44,672 nt of DNA from an uncultured Candidatus Saccharibacteria bacterium (GTDB lineage Bacteria; Patescibacteriota; Saccharimonadia; Saccharimonadales; Saccharimonadaceae). The stretch's first letter is position 1. The number at the start of each line of letters is the position of its first letter. The notes beneath the pieces were generated by a model, which was not told the origin of the DNA, made no database searches, and saw nothing but the letters and a program-made list of their open reading frames with translations. The translations under genes and the position numbers were made by a program. Shown here one piece after another: positions 7,761-18,087 of this stretch. The DNA lies in assembly GCA_946411935.1 (NCBI GenBank), contig CAMKFS010000002.1:1-44672 (forward strand). Direction: 5' to 3'.

Positions 7761-8543
7761 ATGAAAAATGTTTTACTTTCAACGCGCGATCTCAAGAAAA
7801 TCTATGGGAAGCGCGACTCAAAATTTGAGGCACTGAAGGGCATTGATCTAGACATCCAGACCGGAGAGTCAGTAGCAATTATCGGTAAGTCCGGCTCTGG
7901 TAAATCTACGCTCATGCACCTTTTAGCGCTCCTTGACCAGCCTACCGAAGGCACTATTAAACTAAACGGCAAAGTTACGAGCAAACTCAAGCAGCGCAGG
8001 CTCAACCGCCTCCGCAATAAAGAGTTCGGTTTCGTCTTCCAGAGCTTCTTTATGAACTCGAACGATACCGTGCTTAATAACGTTATTTTGCCGCTCAAGA
8101 TTGCTGGCGTACGTCGCAAAGAACGTCGCCGCCGTGCAATGGAAGCGCTCAAAATCGTCGAGCTCGAAGACAAGGCTAAGAACAAAGCCAACGACCTTTC
8201 TGGCGGCCAGAAACAGCGCGTATGTATTGCTCGCGCTATCGTCAACAATCCAAAGGTAATCTTTGCCGATGAGCCAACCGGCAACCTCGATTCCGCAACT
8301 GGCGCAAAAATCGAAGAACTCCTCTTCGGCTTAAACCGCGACAAGGGAATTACACTTATCGTTGTAACGCATGACGAAGAGTTGGCCGAAAAGTGTAGTC
8401 GCCAAATCCGCATCGCCGATGGACAAGTCGTCGAAGACGATAAAGGTATCGCAAAGCATGATCCAAGCTTCATCGAAGATGCTAACGCCGACGGCATGCG
8501 CGACGAAAACCATACAAAAGAAATCGAAGTGGAGGAACAGTAA
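7761..8543 (+). CDS. ABC transporter ATP-binding protein (MacB/LolD type)
   Basis: Walker A GKSGSGKST, signature LSGGQKQR, Walker B VIFADEPTGNLD. Confidence 0.95.
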   Translation: MKNVLLSTRDLKKIYGKRDSKFEALKGIDLDIQTGESVAIIGKSGSGKSTLMHLLALLDQPTEGTIKLNGKVTSKLKQRRLNRLRNKEFGFVFQSFFMNSNDTVLNNVILPLKIAGVRRKERRRRAMEALKIVELEDKAKNKANDLSGGQKQRVCIARAIVNNPKVIFADEPTGNLDSATGAKIEELLFGLNRDKGITLIVVTHDEELAEKCSRQIRIADGQVVEDDKGIAKHDPSFIEDANADGMRDENHTKEIEVEEQ

Positions 8544-9847
8544 TGAGAGTTTTAGATATTATCCACGACGCAAATGCCAATCTCTGGCGCAGCAAACTTC
8601 GAAGCTTCTTAACGATTCTCGCAATCTTTGTTGGTAGCTTCACGATTATCCTTAACTCCGCCATTAATGCCGGCGTTAATGATTTCATGGATAAGCAAAT
8701 CGATAACATGGGCGGTGACGGCTATCTCGAAATGATGCCTACCGAAATGTACGAAAGCGCCATGAATATGATGGGCAATAATGGTCCGCAAGAATATACG
8801 GAAGACAAAGACAACTCTAATGCCTCATCTTATATCAAAGATGATCAAATCGAAAAAGCAAAGAAAATCGACGGCATTAAAGTTTTCAATGTTTTGCCAA
8901 ATTCGACCGCAGATTATGTCACGAGCAAGAAGACCGATAAACGCTATCGTATCAACATCAATCTCGTCGTTGAGGGAATTTCCTTTGATATGAGCAATGG
9001 CGCTACGCCAAACACCGATAAAAATGCTGATTACGAGATTGCAGTTAATGAAGATCTTGCCAAGGCACTCGGCTATGAGAATGTCGCCGATATTGTTGGC
9101 GAGACTATCCAAATAGCTGTACCGAATAACCTCAAATGTTACACCGCCACCAAGCGTAGCGAGTGTCAAACTATCGTAGACGTAAAAGTATCTGGCACTC
9201 AGGCTCCAGGCATTCTCTCAATGGGCGGCAGCCGTACGAACCTTGCGCTCTGGAATAAGATTAACGAAATCAACTACAAAGGCATGCCAGCTGAGATGAA
9301 TCGCAGTTATATGGCAACCGCCGATGTGGAACCAGAAAAAATCAAAGATATTCAAAAATCCCTCGAAGAGATTGGCCTTAAAGCCATGTCCGTCGAAGAC
9401 GAAGTTGGCATGTTCAAGACTTTCTTCGACGCTATCCTAATCGTATTTAATATCTTTGGCGGCATCGCCCTTGCAGCGGCTTCCATCGGCATCATTAATA
9501 CGCTCTTCATGGCCGTTCAGGAACGCACTCGCGAGATCGGTCTCGACAAAGCACTCGGCATGAGCAACGGCAAAGTCTTCTTAAGCTTTTCCGCAGAGGC
9601 AATTATGCTCGGCTTCTGGGGCTCGCTCTTTGGAATTATCGTATCGTACGTAGTAGGTCAAGTAGCTAACACGGTCGCAACACAAACCTTCCTTAGCGAT
9701 TTCCCAACCTTCAAACTAGCGATCTTCGAACCACTCACGATGATTTCTATCGCATTGGTCATTATGTTTATCGCCTTCCTCGCCGGTACGCTCCCAGCCC
9801 GCCGCGCCTCAAAGAAAAACCCAATTGACGCATTGCGCTACGAATAA
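8543..9847 (+). CDS. ABC transporter permease (MacB/FtsX type)
   Basis: N-terminal TM, extracytoplasmic domain, C-terminal FtsX-like TMs with ERTREIGLDKALGMS and PARRASKKNPIDALRYE; overlaps the ATPase gene stop/start. Confidence 0.92.
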   Translation: MRVLDIIHDANANLWRSKLRSFLTILAIFVGSFTIILNSAINAGVNDFMDKQIDNMGGDGYLEMMPTEMYESAMNMMGNNGPQEYTEDKDNSNASSYIKDDQIEKAKKIDGIKVFNVLPNSTADYVTSKKTDKRYRININLVVEGISFDMSNGATPNTDKNADYEIAVNEDLAKALGYENVADIVGETIQIAVPNNLKCYTATKRSECQTIVDVKVSGTQAPGILSMGGSRTNLALWNKINEINYKGMPAEMNRSYMATADVEPEKIKDIQKSLEEIGLKAMSVEDEVGMFKTFFDAILIVFNIFGGIALAAASIGIINTLFMAVQERTREIGLDKALGMSNGKVFLSFSAEAIMLGFWGSLFGIIVSYVVGQVANTVATQTFLSDFPTFKLAIFEPLTMISIALVIMFIAFLAGTLPARRASKKNPIDALRYE

Positions 9848-9855
9848 AAAAATTA

Positions 9856-9899
9856 AAGCCCTCCGCCCGCGGTCAATCCGCAAGCGGGGGACTTTTTTA
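9856..9899. terminator. Rho-independent terminator
   Basis: GCCCTCCGCCCGCGGTCAATCCGCAAGCGGGGGACTTTTTTA. Confidence 0.75.
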
Positions 9900-10154
9900 T
9901 GGTAATGAAATTAGCCTGAACACTCCTCCGATGTATAAAGTCGCAAGAAATATGAATGCGAGAAGAGCAATCGCTGCACCTGAATCTATAACCTTATAGA
10001 TGTCCCTATCGTTAGTCATGTGTTTTGTAATCGCTAGTGTGATAAATAAGTATACACCAAAACACGCACCTTCATAAATTAAAAAATTCAGAGTATGGAC
10101 TGCTAGACAGGCTAATTTGTACCCAAAGTTACTTAGATCGAATAATACGCTCAC
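9897..10154 (-). CDS. Hypothetical small membrane protein (85 aa)
   Basis: GTG start with SD AAGGGGGTG; upstream TTGACT-17-TATAAT promoter; hydrophobic segments. Confidence 0.65.
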   Translation of the reverse strand: MSVLFDLSNFGYKLACLAVHTLNFLIYEGACFGVYLFITLAITKHMTNDRDIYKVIDSGAAIALLAFIFLATLYIGGVFRLISLP

Positions 10155-10244
10155 CGCTACACCCCCTTAACGAATGGCTGATTATTGAATTAACTACTAT
10201 TCCAATTATAGCACAAGCAACATCAAAAGTCAATAGAGAGAACT

Positions 10245-11396
10245 CTAGGCAATCTTCTGCTTTTTCTTCGAAATAATATTCGCGACAATCACAAACAATA
10301 CACAGAAGCAAAAAACAATAATCATATTTAGCAAGATTGGCCAAACCGTTTCAAAGCTCGTATTCTGCATCTCCATAATCTTATTATTTGCATCAATATA
10401 GTAATAGCTCGGCATTATATGCGCAATAGCCAATACTGATTCCGGTAGATATTCCGCTGGCACGAAAGCGCCGCAAAGGAAGCTCGAACCGAGCGCCACA
10501 ACATTCATAATACCGTTGATTGCACCGCTATTAAATACTATGCGACTAATCAAATAAGCAATCGTCGTTGCGCAGGCCGTAAACACGAGAGCATTCGCCG
10601 CATACAGTAAACCGTGAAGGTTCCAGATTGTATCGAAGCCAAGCACAATGAAACCAAGCAAAACGTAAAATACCCAAGCCGCCAACGCATAAATACAGCA
10701 ATTTCGAAGCAGGATTAGATTCATCTTTTTTAGCTCAATGCGGCTCACGAGATTACGTTTACGAATCTCAAGACGATTAAATGACGACATAATCAAACAA
10801 ATAATCGTAATCACACATGCGAGAATCGTATAGTTCGCAAAGCTAAAATACCGCGTTGGTTTCGAATACTTCGACGTATCGACTTCTGAGTTAACATCGA
10901 CTTTCGTGCTCGTCTCAAGCGCACCGTCTATCTTCGACGCTAGATCCTCCTCGCTCAAATTGATCGCCGCATAAGCTTGTGCGACCGTCAAATAGCGGTT
11001 TACGACCACCTTTGCCAGCTCGGCTGCATAACCAGCCGAAGAGCGTGTCTTGATCTCTGGATTCTTACCAAGCGCAATATCCTGATGAAAATTCTCCGGA
11101 ATCTCAATCACTAGCATTACGTCATCGTAGAACAATGCATCTTTCAAACGGTCGTCATCTTCGTAGCCATCCTTTATCTTGGCGTTCTTCTCAAGATATT
11201 CAATAAAATTCTTCGTCACGCCAACTTTTTCATCATGATTAAAAATCACGATAGAAGGCTTTTTCGCCTCATAAGACGTAGTCGTTGAACCAGAGCTTAT
11301 ATTCATCGTACCGAACATAATCAAAATTACTGTGTACGTGATAATTGTGCCGATATTTTTGAGCGCAATCTTCCAAAATGCCTTAGATACTGTCAT
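10245..11396 (-). CDS. ABC-2 type transporter permease
   Basis: N-terminal TM, large extracytoplasmic domain and C-terminal TM cluster; adjacent to a second permease and an ATPase. Confidence 0.85.
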   Translation of the reverse strand: MTVSKAFWKIALKNIGTIITYTVILIMFGTMNISSGSTTTSYEAKKPSIVIFNHDEKVGVTKNFIEYLEKNAKIKDGYEDDDRLKDALFYDDVMLVIEIPENFHQDIALGKNPEIKTRSSAGYAAELAKVVVNRYLTVAQAYAAINLSEEDLASKIDGALETSTKVDVNSEVDTSKYSKPTRYFSFANYTILACVITIICLIMSSFNRLEIRKRNLVSRIELKKMNLILLRNCCIYALAAWVFYVLLGFIVLGFDTIWNLHGLLYAANALVFTACATTIAYLISRIVFNSGAINGIMNVVALGSSFLCGAFVPAEYLPESVLAIAHIMPSYYYIDANNKIMEMQNTSFETVWPILLNMIIVFCFCVLFVIVANIISKKKQKIA

Positions 11397-12543
11397 AGCG
11401 CGTCCTCCTTAAGCTGCGAATCGAAAGCACGAAGAATACCGCCGCAATCGCTAGTAAACTTGCTACATTCACCATAAACCTCGCCATGTCTTCATAATAA
11501 AATAGCGCATAAAAACCGTCCGTAATTTGGCCAACCGGGCTAATCTTGTTCACGAACGGCAAGGCTTCATCGAAAAAATTCTTCATACCGCCAAACATGC
11601 CTGCAAACAAACAGCCGACCATCGTGACAATCAAGATAATCACATTCTTTGCCGCATCATTCGTCTTAAGAATAATTGACAAGAACATCCCCATCATCGT
11701 TGCAGTAAGGCTGCCAGTCGCCGCTAGAGCAATGATAAGGCCAAGATTCGCACCGAACTCTACACCAAGAACAAAACGCATAAAGACAATTAGCAAAATC
11801 ACCGACAAGAAGAGCATCGTATAGCCTGCAAGGAGATAGCTTGTAACCATCACGCTCTTGCGTGTTGGCGCAACCGCCACGCGCTTACCGCGATTCGAAA
11901 TATTCGGTAAACAACGATTCATCATATCCGAACTGAGCATCGCGCCCTGCATACAAGCCATTGCAATTAAGGTATAAAACTCAATTACTATCATATTCAT
12001 TACGCGAGACTCGTCTTTTACATTTGGCTCTGCCTCGGATACTATTTTGACTGCATTCTGATAAATCGCCTCTACATCAACCTCTTGGCCAGCCTGACGG
12101 ATAATTTCGGTCGTAGCGATATCTTTTACCATCTTCGTACTTTGCGAAATCTGCTCAGTCGCCGTCGTCAGTACCGTCTGATTTGAACCATTGGCTTTAA
12201 TCTTTACACGCGGCTCACCATCGGCAATATAGACATAGCCTTCGATCTCCTCATTTCCGAGCAATTCTTCAGCCTTCTCTTTATCTACATATTGAGTATT
12301 GAAGAGCCGATCATCGCCTTCACTCAAAGTTTTAAAAGCCTCCGAAAATACCTTATCATCTTTATAAGCTTGGTCGTCGACAACCGCCACATTAAATGCT
12401 TCGAAAACATCATAATCATGCAATCTCGCAAATGCCATATTGAACAAAATCGCAAGGATAAAAGGGAAGACCAAGGTCCAAAACACCAAAGCCTTATTCC
12501 TTATTAATGTTCTAAAAGCATATTTATAGTTATGCCAAAACAT
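11383..12543 (-). CDS. ABC-2 type transporter permease
   Basis: N-terminal KALVFWTLVFPFILAILFNMAF and C-terminal TM block typical of ABC-2 permeases; overlaps neighbouring genes. Confidence 0.88.
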   Translation of the reverse strand: MFWHNYKYAFRTLIRNKALVFWTLVFPFILAILFNMAFARLHDYDVFEAFNVAVVDDQAYKDDKVFSEAFKTLSEGDDRLFNTQYVDKEKAEELLGNEEIEGYVYIADGEPRVKIKANGSNQTVLTTATEQISQSTKMVKDIATTEIIRQAGQEVDVEAIYQNAVKIVSEAEPNVKDESRVMNMIVIEFYTLIAMACMQGAMLSSDMMNRCLPNISNRGKRVAVAPTRKSVMVTSYLLAGYTMLFLSVILLIVFMRFVLGVEFGANLGLIIALAATGSLTATMMGMFLSIILKTNDAAKNVIILIVTMVGCLFAGMFGGMKNFFDEALPFVNKISPVGQITDGFYALFYYEDMARFMVNVASLLAIAAVFFVLSIRSLRRTRYDSI

Positions 12544-13481
12544 TAGTCACGTAACTCCTTGCCAGTAAGTTCAAGAAACACATCGTTGAGCGTCGGGCGT
12601 TCAGCAAAAATCTTGTTATAAGCAATCTTATTCGTCTTAAGATACTCAATCATATCCGACAAATTATTCTTACCTTTATTATAAACAACCTTCAAGACAC
12701 CGCTGTCATATTCAACTTCACTAACATTCTTAATTTTTTCAAATCCACTAAGCTGATTCGGCGTAAGATCGGCAACTTCAATCGTGACTTTTTCTTCGAT
12801 CTTCGCTAGAGCTTTTAGCTCATCATTTGTGCCACTCGCAATAATCTTACCGTGGTCGAGAATTATCACGCGGTCGCAGAGAATCTCAACTTCTTCCATA
12901 TAATGCGTCGTATAGACAATCGTCGCGCCATCATCGCGAAGCTTCTTGATGCCTTCTAGGATATTGTTGCGGCTCTGTGGATCGACCGCTACGGTTGGCT
13001 CGTCAAGAAAAATTAGTTTCGGCTTATGCGCGATACCGCAAGCAATGTTTAGACGACGAAGCAAACCGCCTGAAAGCTGCTTTGGATACTGACTCTTATT
13101 ATCTTCGAGCCCAACTAGCTTCAAAGCATCTTCGACATATTGTGCGCGCGTTGCTTTATCTTCAATATAAAGACCGCAGAAGTAGTCAATATTTCCATAG
13201 ACGGTCAGCTCATCAAATACCGCCACTTCCTGGAACACTACGCCAATTTTAGCCTTTGTTTCATAGGCATCTGGCGACATTTCTTCGCCGAAAATCTTAA
13301 TCTTGCCATCATCGAATTTCAATAACGCTAAGATACAGTTCATTGTTGTAGTTTTGCCTGAACCATTTGGCCCAAGCAGACCAAGAATCTCCCCCTCTTT
13401 GACTTCAAAGCTCAAATCGTCGACCGCTTTATTCGACTTGTAACTCTTCGTCAAATGTTTAACTTCAATCACATTTTTCAT
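12543..13481 (-). CDS. ABC transporter ATP-binding protein (drug/antibiotic exporter type)
   Basis: Walker A GPNGSGKTT, LSGGLLRRL signature, Walker B LIFLDEPTVAVD; likely start MKNVIEVKHL at 13481 just after TATAAT. Confidence 0.93.
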   Translation of the reverse strand: MKNVIEVKHLTKSYKSNKAVDDLSFEVKEGEILGLLGPNGSGKTTTMNCILALLKFDDGKIKIFGEEMSPDAYETKAKIGVVFQEVAVFDELTVYGNIDYFCGLYIEDKATRAQYVEDALKLVGLEDNKSQYPKQLSGGLLRRLNIACGIAHKPKLIFLDEPTVAVDPQSRNNILEGIKKLRDDGATIVYTTHYMEEVEILCDRVIILDHGKIIASGTNDELKALAKIEEKVTIEVADLTPNQLSGFEKIKNVSEVEYDSGVLKVVYNKGKNNLSDMIEYLKTNKIAYNKIFAERPTLNDVFLELTGKELRD

Positions 13482-13628
13482 CTCTTTCATTATAACACTC
13501 TCGGCGCCCACTCTTAGCCTATAACTCACTACGCAATTGTCAGCCTATTAGCCCCATTGAACATACCATGAACTTAGTTTTCGTTTTGGAAACTAAGATC
13601 ACAATAGTAAAAATGATATAATAGCCTC

Positions 13629-14306
13629 ATGCAGGCAAAAATCGTCAAAATAGATAAAAATACTGTTACACTAAAAAACCGCAGCGGCAAATTTATCGAT
13701 ATCAAGAAAAGCAAGCTTAAATTCGACTATACGCTCGGCGACACAATTGACATTGACAAGAATGGCGACGAATACTACTACACCCCGCACCATGACACCG
13801 ATAAAATCACAAGCATGGATGACTTTTATGAAGAAGATGCGAAAGGAACTAAAAGCCTAAACGGAATCAACGGCCTTCTATCTTTCTTTATTGTTACCTC
13901 AATCTTAGGATTAGTAATCGGAACCATCAATACAATCAGCACTGACTACAACTTTTCCAGATTAAATGGCCATTTTTATAATTTTTATACCGCAGAGGCA
14001 TTATTGATAACAGAAAATTTCATCTTTTTTGCAGTAACTATCTATCAAATCGTCAACCTTGTCAGTATAATTACGAAGAAAAAAGCTGCAATTAGCCGAC
14101 AAATATTTATACTATCCATTAGACTACTCTGGGCCATTATAGCAACAATATTTATCGCAAACCTGACAAGCGACATAGATTCCGTCTCTTCTAGACAAAT
14201 TTGGTTTAATTATCTCCCTGAGGCAATAGGAGCCACAGTGGCATCGATTTTATGGATTATCTATTTTGCCACTTCGAAGCGCGTTAGGAATACATTAACT
14301 TACTAA
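13629..14306 (+). CDS. Hypothetical membrane protein (225 aa)
   Basis: Soluble N-terminus followed by four predicted TMs; TATAAT directly upstream of ATG. Confidence 0.7.
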   Translation: MQAKIVKIDKNTVTLKNRSGKFIDIKKSKLKFDYTLGDTIDIDKNGDEYYYTPHHDTDKITSMDDFYEEDAKGTKSLNGINGLLSFFIVTSILGLVIGTINTISTDYNFSRLNGHFYNFYTAEALLITENFIFFAVTIYQIVNLVSIITKKKAAISRQIFILSIRLLWAIIATIFIANLTSDIDSVSSRQIWFNYLPEAIGATVASILWIIYFATSKRVRNTLTY

Positions 14307-14321
14307 ATTATCAATATCCTT

Positions 14322-15473
14322 ATGCAAGCAAAAATCGACAAGTTGGTTCCAGGCGGGCAGGGCATCGCTACACTCGAAGACGGCAAGAAAGCCTTTATTT
14401 GGAATGCACTCCCCGGGGAGACGGTCGATTTTAATGTTACAAAAAACAAGCGCAGCTACTGCGAAGGTATCGCAACCGCCATCTCTGATCCTAATCCGCA
14501 CCGCATCGCTCCAAAAGACGAATGCTATCTTGCGACAAGCCCATGGCAAATCATGGATTATCCGTATGAGCTCGAACAGAAACGTGCGCTTGTGCAAGAA
14601 TGTTTTCGTCAACAACATATAGACATCGAGCCAAAACAAACTCAAACCGATGGTAAAGATTTCCATTACCGTAACAAAATGGAGTACGCGCTCTATTGGA
14701 ATAATGATGACGGCAAAATTTATCCCGCTTTTCACCAGCGCGGCACTCATCGCAAACTTCCAATCACGGCCAGTAGTATCGAGCGACCAGAAATCTGGAG
14801 ACGCGCTCAAGAAATCTTCGCTAAACTTAATGCCGAACATGCCGAAGCGCGCAATTACCAATCATTGCTACTGCGCTGCGATCAGGCTGGCAATACTAGT
14901 GGCGACCTTTTCGTTAATCGCCAACCTCATCCAGTCATGGATAATCTTCACGACACGCTTTGTGGCTACGAATATAGCTATTCACCGAACGGTTTTTTCC
15001 AGATTAATTTACCAGTCTACGAAATGGTCTTAAACGAAATCAAGCAGCGCATCGCGACAAATAAAGTTCTTGATCTATATTCCGGCGTCGGCAGCATTGG
15101 TCTTTCTGTTGCGCGCGACAAAGAACTTACACTCGTCGAAGTAAACGGCGCCGCTTACGCCGAAATGCAGAACAATGCCAAAGATACGAAGGCAAACTGC
15201 ATTCTCGCAAAATCCGAAGATGTCACCGACTATATCGAACCAGATCAGACCGTTATTCTCGACCCACCTCGTGCTGGCTGCGACGAAAAACTTATTACTG
15301 CGCTCAATACTACTAAACCTGATACGGTTATATATTTATCCTGCAATCCCATCACGCAGGCTCGCGATATTGCTCTCCTAGCAGAGAACTACGCAATCAC
15401 CGAACTAATGCCTTACAATTTCTTTCCTCGCACACCACATATCGAATCACTCGCTATTCTGAAGCGGCGTTAA
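14322..15473 (+). CDS. 23S rRNA (uracil-5-)-methyltransferase, RumA/TrmA family
   Basis: N-terminal TRAM-like domain, VLDLYSGVGSIGLSVA, VILDPPRAGCDEKLI, YLSCNPITQARDI. Confidence 0.93.
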   Translation: MQAKIDKLVPGGQGIATLEDGKKAFIWNALPGETVDFNVTKNKRSYCEGIATAISDPNPHRIAPKDECYLATSPWQIMDYPYELEQKRALVQECFRQQHIDIEPKQTQTDGKDFHYRNKMEYALYWNNDDGKIYPAFHQRGTHRKLPITASSIERPEIWRRAQEIFAKLNAEHAEARNYQSLLLRCDQAGNTSGDLFVNRQPHPVMDNLHDTLCGYEYSYSPNGFFQINLPVYEMVLNEIKQRIATNKVLDLYSGVGSIGLSVARDKELTLVEVNGAAYAEMQNNAKDTKANCILAKSEDVTDYIEPDQTVILDPPRAGCDEKLITALNTTKPDTVIYLSCNPITQARDIALLAENYAITELMPYNFFPRTPHIESLAILKRR

Positions 15474-16233
15474 TAAGCGGCGCAAAGGTTTTCAGATAAT
15501 CGATTGCCTTTTCGCGGATCGATTCGCCTCGGCATTCAATCAAATTGTATTCAAACACGACAGGCAAATCTCCGAATTTCTTCAGAGCATCAACTAAAGC
15601 GCCCCAATTCTTATCCTCGGGATAAATCGGGAGGTGGTCATCCTCCGCAGAGCGACAGCTATGAATATGGAGATTCTGCACGGAGCTCATATATTCCGGA
15701 GCTAACTTCACTAATTCTTTCTCGCCATCCGCCAAAACATGGCCTATATCATAAGTAAGTCCAAGCTGCGAATACTCTTTTAAAACCGGTACAATATCCG
15801 CCATCTTTAGGCGACGATGTCCTTCCCAATCATTCAAATTCTCGATTAAAATTTTAATATTCGGACAGTTTTCTTCAACGAACTTTAATATTTCGCCAAA
15901 ATATTGCTTCGTTTTTTCGACCGATTCTCGCAAATCTTCGTCATAGATCGAATGCAGAGTTACCAAAATCGGGCCATTACCGACAGAAAACTGATTAACA
16001 TGAGTTAAAAACTCCTTTTGTTCAACTAGTGACAAAGTACTCTCGCCGTGAATCTGTAATCGTAACCTATAGTCCGGCACCAAAGCTGCAATTTCGTTTA
16101 AGTATTCTACCTCCGCTTGCTGATGATAATCCGCATATACCTCTATACCATCCGCATATTTCGCCACCAACTCCAACAATTCGCGCGGAGGAATTTCCAT
16201 GAACTTATAATTTACACTTATTACGCTTTTCAT
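15454..16233 (-). CDS. Sugar phosphate isomerase/epimerase-like TIM barrel protein
   Basis: TIM-barrel motifs (LQIHGESTLS, ILIENLNDWEGHRR, LGLTYDIGH, LHIHSCR); start MKSVISVNYK at 16233 after a TAAAAT box. Confidence 0.82.
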   Translation of the reverse strand: MKSVISVNYKFMEIPPRELLELVAKYADGIEVYADYHQQAEVEYLNEIAALVPDYRLRLQIHGESTLSLVEQKEFLTHVNQFSVGNGPILVTLHSIYDEDLRESVEKTKQYFGEILKFVEENCPNIKILIENLNDWEGHRRLKMADIVPVLKEYSQLGLTYDIGHVLADGEKELVKLAPEYMSSVQNLHIHSCRSAEDDHLPIYPEDKNWGALVDALKKFGDLPVVFEYNLIECRGESIREKAIDYLKTFAPLINAASE

Positions 16234-16279
16234 CTCTACTATTTTACCGCACCAAAACGAATATGCTAAAATTACTCTT

Positions 16280-17068
16280 ATGAACATCGCGATTCTAGGC
16301 GCAGGGGTTTTTGGCAAGGCTCTTGGAAAAATCCTCACCGACAATGACCATAAAGTCAGCTATTACGACCCAAACGTCTACCCAGATATCGATCTCGACA
16401 TGGCCACCTACAAGGCAAACACGGTCGTAATCTCAATTCCGTCGATTTTTTTGCCAGATTTTATCGCTAATTATCCAAACGAACTTAAAACAATCCCGAC
16501 CATCCTAGCGAGCAAGGGCCTCCTTAATATTGAGCTTTTTAATGATTTTGCGCAGTTTTCAGTTATCTCCGGTCCAGCTTTCGCTAGTGAAATTATGGAT
16601 GGCAAACCTGCCACTTTCACCGTCTCTAGCCCTTACGCAATGGCACTCTTTAAGAATGACCAAATTTCCATAGAATTATTCGACGACCCACTCGGCATCG
16701 TCCTCTGCGGAACGCTAAAAAATATCTATGCTATCGGAGCAGGTTATCACAGCGATTCGATGAATGATATGGCGACATTCATCGAGCGCGCACATAATGA
16801 AATCGCTACTTATCTTCACAAACACGGCGCCAATCCGCATACTTCCGATTTAGCTTGTGGCCTCGGCGACCTCATCCTCTCTAGTACGAACAGAGAATCG
16901 CGCAACTTTAGCTTCGGCAAACGCCTCAAGGCTGGCGAAAAAATTGGCGACATTCTCAATGATCTTCAGACCGTCGAGGGATATAGCGCCGCCCAAATTG
17001 TCGATTCTGAGAATTACCCCCTATTACAACAGGTTCAGGACATAATTTCGCAACATTCGCAAGAATAG
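16280..17068 (+). CDS. gpsA: Glycerol-3-phosphate dehydrogenase [NAD(P)+], compact
   Basis: N-terminal GAGVFGKALGKIL, GPAFASEI, GTLKNIYAIGAGY, CGLGDLILSSTNRESRNFSFG. Confidence 0.88.
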   Translation: MNIAILGAGVFGKALGKILTDNDHKVSYYDPNVYPDIDLDMATYKANTVVISIPSIFLPDFIANYPNELKTIPTILASKGLLNIELFNDFAQFSVISGPAFASEIMDGKPATFTVSSPYAMALFKNDQISIELFDDPLGIVLCGTLKNIYAIGAGYHSDSMNDMATFIERAHNEIATYLHKHGANPHTSDLACGLGDLILSSTNRESRNFSFGKRLKAGEKIGDILNDLQTVEGYSAAQIVDSENYPLLQQVQDIISQHSQE

Positions 17069-17138
17069 TATACTGCTATTGACTTTTTTGCCAAAATTTG
17101 CTATAATTAAAGCATAATTACTACAGGGAGTAGATAAG

Positions 17139-18029
17139 GTGAAAAAGGTAGTTTTTGCGCTTATCGGCGCACTAGCAATGGCATCAATTCCGCTAAATGT
17201 CAATGCTGCCGACGAATGCGTTATTCAGATTAATAGCGGCGAAACTAAAACTATTAACTACAACACTGGTGGCTGCCGTGTCGAAAACCGCGGTACCCTT
17301 AATGTAGTCAATGGAGCAAATATTTCGAAGTATACCCAAAATGCCTATGCGGCAATCGACAACTATGGCGTTCTCAATGTCAGCGGCGGCACGATTTATG
17401 CCGATTATGGCTACACAATCATGAATCACGCCGGTAGCGTAAATGTCAGCGGCGGTACGATTCATTCCATTCTTCATCAGGCAATCTGGGGCAAAGCCGG
17501 CACAAATATCCGCGTTACTGGCGGCACTCTCAAGGGTGCAATCGGCGGCGAAGAGGTCATTTATACAAACGGCAACATCTCAATCTGTGGCGGTAGCTTC
17601 AATGGTCCACGTTCCAATCGCGGCGAATCTATCGAAAGCGCCAGCTGCCCAAAGCCAGTCGAACCGGCCGTCTCTCAGCAAACTACCCCTAAAAACGAAG
17701 AGGTCATTACGATTTCTGTCACTACTTCCGAAAAGAAAACCCAGACTGCAAACAAAACTACAACCACAACCCCAAAAAGCGCAGCAACTCAAGTTATTGC
17801 CGTAAAGAACGACGAAAAGCCATCTGAAACTAAGGCCGAAACTCCAAAGCAGGAAGAAAAGATCGAAGCCAAAAAAGACGAAAAAGCCGAGCAGGAAACA
17901 ACTGCCGAAACCGAAACTGAAGCAAAGGCCGAAGACAACAATTTCTTCGTCTTTGTCCTAGCTGCAATCATTGCAGTATTCGGTACCGCAACCGCAGCAA
18001 TCGTCACTAATCGCATCCATCGTCAATAA
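17139..18029 (+). CDS. Secreted/surface protein with beta-helix-like repeats and C-terminal TM anchor
   Basis: Signal peptide MKKVVFALIGALAMASIPLNVNA, repeated NVSGGTIYA/NVSGGTIHS/RVTGGTLKG, T/K/E-rich linker, C-terminal TM; GTG start; TTGACT/TATAAT promoter. Confidence 0.85.
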   Translation: MKKVVFALIGALAMASIPLNVNAADECVIQINSGETKTINYNTGGCRVENRGTLNVVNGANISKYTQNAYAAIDNYGVLNVSGGTIYADYGYTIMNHAGSVNVSGGTIHSILHQAIWGKAGTNIRVTGGTLKGAIGGEEVIYTNGNISICGGSFNGPRSNRGESIESASCPKPVEPAVSQQTTPKNEEVITISVTTSEKKTQTANKTTTTTPKSAATQVIAVKNDEKPSETKAETPKQEEKIEAKKDEKAEQETTAETETEAKAEDNNFFVFVLAAIIAVFGTATAAIVTNRIHRQ

Positions 18030-18043
18030 CTATTGCGAGTAAA

Positions 18044-18075
18044 AATAACTCTCCGACCAGGGGAGTTATTTTTTG
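18044..18075 (+). terminator. Rho-independent terminator
   Basis: AATAACTCTCCGACCAGGGGAGTTATTTTTTG. Confidence 0.85.
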
Positions 18076-18087
18076 TATAATAAAAAT

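Noticed and set aside
7802-8497. 231-aa minus-strand ORF opposite the ABC ATPase
   Set aside because: Antisense shadow of a clearly coding gene; Ser/Arg-rich low-complexity translation with no start signals.
14295-14861. 188-aa minus-strand ORF
   Set aside because: Lies opposite the RumA-type methyltransferase with clear motifs; no supporting RBS.
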